A DNA stretch of 64,000 nt, from positions 310,001 to 374,000 of the forward strand of contig NZ_SNZR01000013.1 of assembly GCF_004363955.1 (NCBI RefSeq), in the 5' to 3' direction. The notes below the pieces were generated by a model. It worked only from the letters and a program-made list of their open reading frames with translations, did not search any database and was not told where the DNA came from. Each line of letters starts with the position of its first letter. Position 1 is the first letter of the stretch. Made by a program: the position numbers and the translations under genes. This document shows positions 62,050 to 64,000 of the stretch, one piece after another. Source of the stretch: Enterovirga rhinocerotis. GTDB taxonomy: Bacteria; Pseudomonadota; Alphaproteobacteria; Rhizobiales; Beijerinckiaceae.

Positions 62050-62982
62050 TCACATCCGGAAATCTTCGCCGAGATAGAGCCGGCGGACGTCCTCGTTGGC
62101 GATGATCTCGTCGGGCTTGCCCTCGGTCAGCACGCGGCCCGAATGGATGATGTAGGCGCGGTCGGTGAGGGCGAGGGTCTCGCGCACGTTGTGGTCGGTG
62201 ATGAGGACGCCGATGCCGCGCGCCTTCAGATGATGGACGAGCTGCTGGATGTCGCCGACCGCGATCGGGTCGATGCCGGCGAAGGGCTCGTCGAGCAGCA
62301 TGAAGGACGGATCGCCCGCGAGGGCCCGGGCGATCTCGCAGCGCCGCCGCTCGCCGCCCGACAGCGCGATCGAGGGCGACTTGCGCAGGCGCGCGATATC
62401 GAACTCCTCGAGAAGCTCCTCGAGCTTGCGCGCCCGCGTCTTGCGGTCGGGCTCGACCACCTCGAGCACGGCGAGGATGTTGTCCTCGACGCTGAGGCCG
62501 CGGAAGATCGAGGCTTCCTGCGGCAGATAGCCGATGCCGAGCCGCGCGCGGCGATACATGGGCAGGCGCGTGATGTCGTTTCCGTCGAGGCTGATCAGCC
62601 CGCGATCGGCCGCGACGAGCCCGGTGATCATGTAGAAGATCGTCGTCTTGCCGGCGCCGTTCGGTCCGAGGAGGCCGACGGCCTCTCCCCGGCGGAGGCC
62701 GAGCGAGGCCTCGTTGACGACCTTGCGGCCGCGATAGCTCTTCTCGAGCCCCCAGACGGCCAGGATGCCCGGTCCGCCGAAGCTCGGCACCTCCTTCGAC
62801 GCGCGGCCGAACATGCCGCGCTTCGACGGAGGCGCGGCCGAAGGGGCGACGTCTGAGGGCGGATCGGCATCCGGCGCCTGGCCGGTGCTCTGCGAGAACA
62901 GCTTCAAGGAGGAGAATGGCCCAGGGCGATACGGGTCCTTAGGGCCGGGTGCGGAAATCCGCAACGGTTCCAAAGAGGCCAT
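62050..62982 (-). CDS. lptB: LPS export ABC transporter ATP-binding protein
   Basis: The 310-residue ATPase drives lipopolysaccharide extraction from the inner membrane by LptFG. Walker [13 protein letters not shown] is near residue 105, the signature [15 protein letters not shown] near residue 205 and Walker [14 protein letters not shown] near residue 228; [14 protein letters not shown]-like strands (here [14 protein letters not shown]) match the family. An N-terminal extension of about 68 residues, proline- and alanine-rich, precedes the ABC domain; it is longer than in Escherichia coli LptB (about 240 in total). The downstream neighbour is mazF, not the usual rpoN. Confidence 0.94.
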   Translation of the reverse strand: MASLEPLRISAPGPKDPYRPGPFSSLKLFSQSTGQAPDADPPSDVAPSAAPPSKRGMFGRASKEVPSFGGPGILAVWGLEKSYRGRKVVNEASLGLRRGEAVGLLGPNGAGKTTIFYMITGLVAADRGLISLDGNDITRLPMYRRARLGIGYLPQEASIFRGLSVEDNILAVLEVVEPDRKTRARKLEELLEEFDIARLRKSPSIALSGGERRRCEIARALAGDPSFMLLDEPFAGIDPIAVGDIQQLVHHLKARGIGVLITDHNVRETLALTDRAYIIHSGRVLTEGKPDEIIANEDVRRLYLGEDFRM

Positions 62983-63050
62983 GCCGTCTCATTCGCGCAG
63001 GCTCCCGCCCGCATCGGTGCGCAACCGCACCACAGGCCGGTCTTCGGGCG

Positions 63051-63671
63051 TCAGCGGGGCTTCGGCTTGTCCTTCTCGGCCCCCGGGACGATCAGCGCGC
63101 GCACCCGCCCACCGCCACCGCCCACCACGTTCGCGACGCCGGTATTGAGATCGTAGGCGACCCGCTCGCCCTTCATCACGTTCGTGCCGTCGCTGAGGGC
63201 CGCGTTGCCGATGAGGAAGACCTTGTTGACGACCCGGTCGAACTCGGCCCGGTCACCCGTCGCCGTCTGGGTCTTGGTCTTGATCGTCACCGGCCCCTTG
63301 CACTCGATCTTCCGGATCGAGCTGTCGGTCGGCAGGCCCCCTGTCGGCGCGGGGCTGGCGGCAGCGCCGGGCTCGCCCTTTTCGGCCCGCTTCGATTCGT
63401 AGAGGACGTTCATCTCGGTGCAGCGCATGTTGGTGTCGCCCTGCACCGCGATCACGTTGCCGGAGAAGACGGCGCGTCCTTCCTTGTCGAAGACGTCGAG
63501 GCGATCGGCATCGATCGAGATCGGCTCCTTGGACGAGCCGACGCCGGCGAGAGCGCCGCCGCCCGATGCGCCGGGCTTGGCTCCCTGAGCCGCGGCGGGA
63601 GTCGCCGCGAGCGGTGCGGCGAGGCCCAGGGCCAGCGCCGCGATCGGCAGAAGGATGCGGAACGTCGTCAT
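63051..63671 (-). CDS. lptA: LPS transport periplasmic protein LptA
   Basis: The 206-residue periplasmic protein bridges LPS between membranes. A Sec signal (RILLPIAALALGLAAPLAATPAAAQ) is followed by an OstA/LptA domain: DADRLDVFDKEGRAVFSGN, VQGDTNMRCTEMNVLYE and VNKVFLIGNAALSDGTNV. A glycine-rich linker lies after the signal. The ATG overlaps the lptC stop by four bases. Confidence 0.93.
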   Translation of the reverse strand: MTTFRILLPIAALALGLAAPLAATPAAAQGAKPGASGGGALAGVGSSKEPISIDADRLDVFDKEGRAVFSGNVIAVQGDTNMRCTEMNVLYESKRAEKGEPGAAASPAPTGGLPTDSSIRKIECKGPVTIKTKTQTATGDRAEFDRVVNKVFLIGNAALSDGTNVMKGERVAYDLNTGVANVVGGGGGRVRALIVPGAEKDKPKPR

Positions 63672-64000
63672 CGGCGATCGCCTGTTTCGGCCTGGGAGAA
63701 CTTTGCGGGCGCGCCTGCCGGGCCGGGCTGGGCGGCACCGGATTTCCGGGCCTCGGGAGCGCGAACCAGCGTCGTCCTGACGCGGCCCGTGAAGGTGATC
63801 CGCTGGCCGTTCTCGGCGATCTCCATCCCGTCGGCCTGGAGGCTGAGCGTCGGGGTGTCGATCTGCACGGGATCGCGGGAGACGCCCGAACCGGTCTTGA
63901 AATCGACCGAGGCCGTCTTGAGCAGCACCGTCTCGCCCTTCGCCGTCCAGATCTTGATGTCGTCCTTGAGGTCGAGATGCTCCTTGCCGGTATCGAAGAT
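63668..64000 (-). CDS. lptC: LPS export protein LptC (C-terminal part)
   Basis: The frame is open to the right edge of the window, so only the last 110 codons are visible and the start lies beyond. They read FDTGKEHLDLKDDIKIWTAK, then ADGMEIAENGQRITFTGRV, matching the beta-jellyroll end of LptC, the single-pass inner membrane protein that passes LPS from LptBFG to LptA. The C-terminus is proline/alanine-rich. Overlap with lptA is ATGA. Confidence 0.9.
   Translation of the reverse strand: MFDTGKEHLDLKDDIKIWTAKGETVLLKTASVDFKTGSGVSRDPVQIDTPTLSLQADGMEIAENGQRITFTGRVRTTLVRAPEARKSGAAQPGPAGAPAKFSQAETGDRR

Overview
The window is a GC-rich, densely packed stretch of chromosome from an alphaproteobacterium. 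The order Hyphomicrobiales (Rhizobiales) is suggested by the hisD/DUF2948/UPF0262/phosphatase block, the lptC-lptA-lptB order, DUF2783 paired with a flavin monooxygenase, several abundant intergenic palindromic elements, and frequent four-base ATGA overlaps. A Methylobacterium-, Bosea- or Salinarimonas-like organism is plausible, but the genus cannot be fixed from this sequence. There are no rRNA or tRNA genes, no CRISPR array, no prophage and no intact insertion sequence.

Layout. 0-2 kb: end of a hydantoinase/oxoprolinase pair. 2-12 kb (minus): a yej-type peptide ABC transporter with two substrate-binding proteins, in which a two-gene PIN toxin-antitoxin-like cassette sits between the yejE and yejF genes; phosphopentomutase follows. 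12-17 kb: a membrane-anchored cytochrome c, kdsB, pheA, a YghU-type glutathione transferase and a glycosyltransferase. 17-21 kb: a DUF4173 membrane protein coupled to a response regulator and sensor kinase. 21-26 kb: a nuclease/ATPase pair of the SbcD/SbcC (YhaO/YhaN) type. 26-31 kb: flavin monooxygenase with its DUF2783 partner, an AcuI-like reductase and an aldehyde dehydrogenase.

31-47 kb is an accessory catabolic region: an amidohydrolase and IclR regulator, then a complete branched-chain-amino-acid-type ABC transporter with an M20 deacylase, then a tightly coupled minus-strand operon (acyl-CoA dehydrogenase, NDP-forming acyl-CoA ligase, a small unknown protein, alpha/beta hydrolase, aldehyde dehydrogenase) with a divergent LysR gene and another substrate-binding protein. 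Together these look like import, deacylation or hydrolysis, CoA activation and oxidation of one or two unidentified organic acids or amides.

47-51 kb is the hisD block. 51-57 kb holds small secreted or membrane proteins, a flavoprotein and two convergent glycosyltransferases. 57-64 kb: short-chain dehydrogenase, DUF333 lipoprotein, quinone reductase, dapE/dapD (lysine and peptidoglycan precursor), a MazEF module with a perfect palindrome at its promoter, and lptB/lptA/lptC (LPS transport).

The most unusual signal is the behaviour of the dispersed palindromic repeats. Complete copies lie between genes, one small hairpin covers the ribosome binding site of yejB, another sits over the uncertain start of a binding-protein gene, and half-elements appear to be translated in frame inside both convergent glycosyltransferase genes near 54.1 and 55.8 kb.
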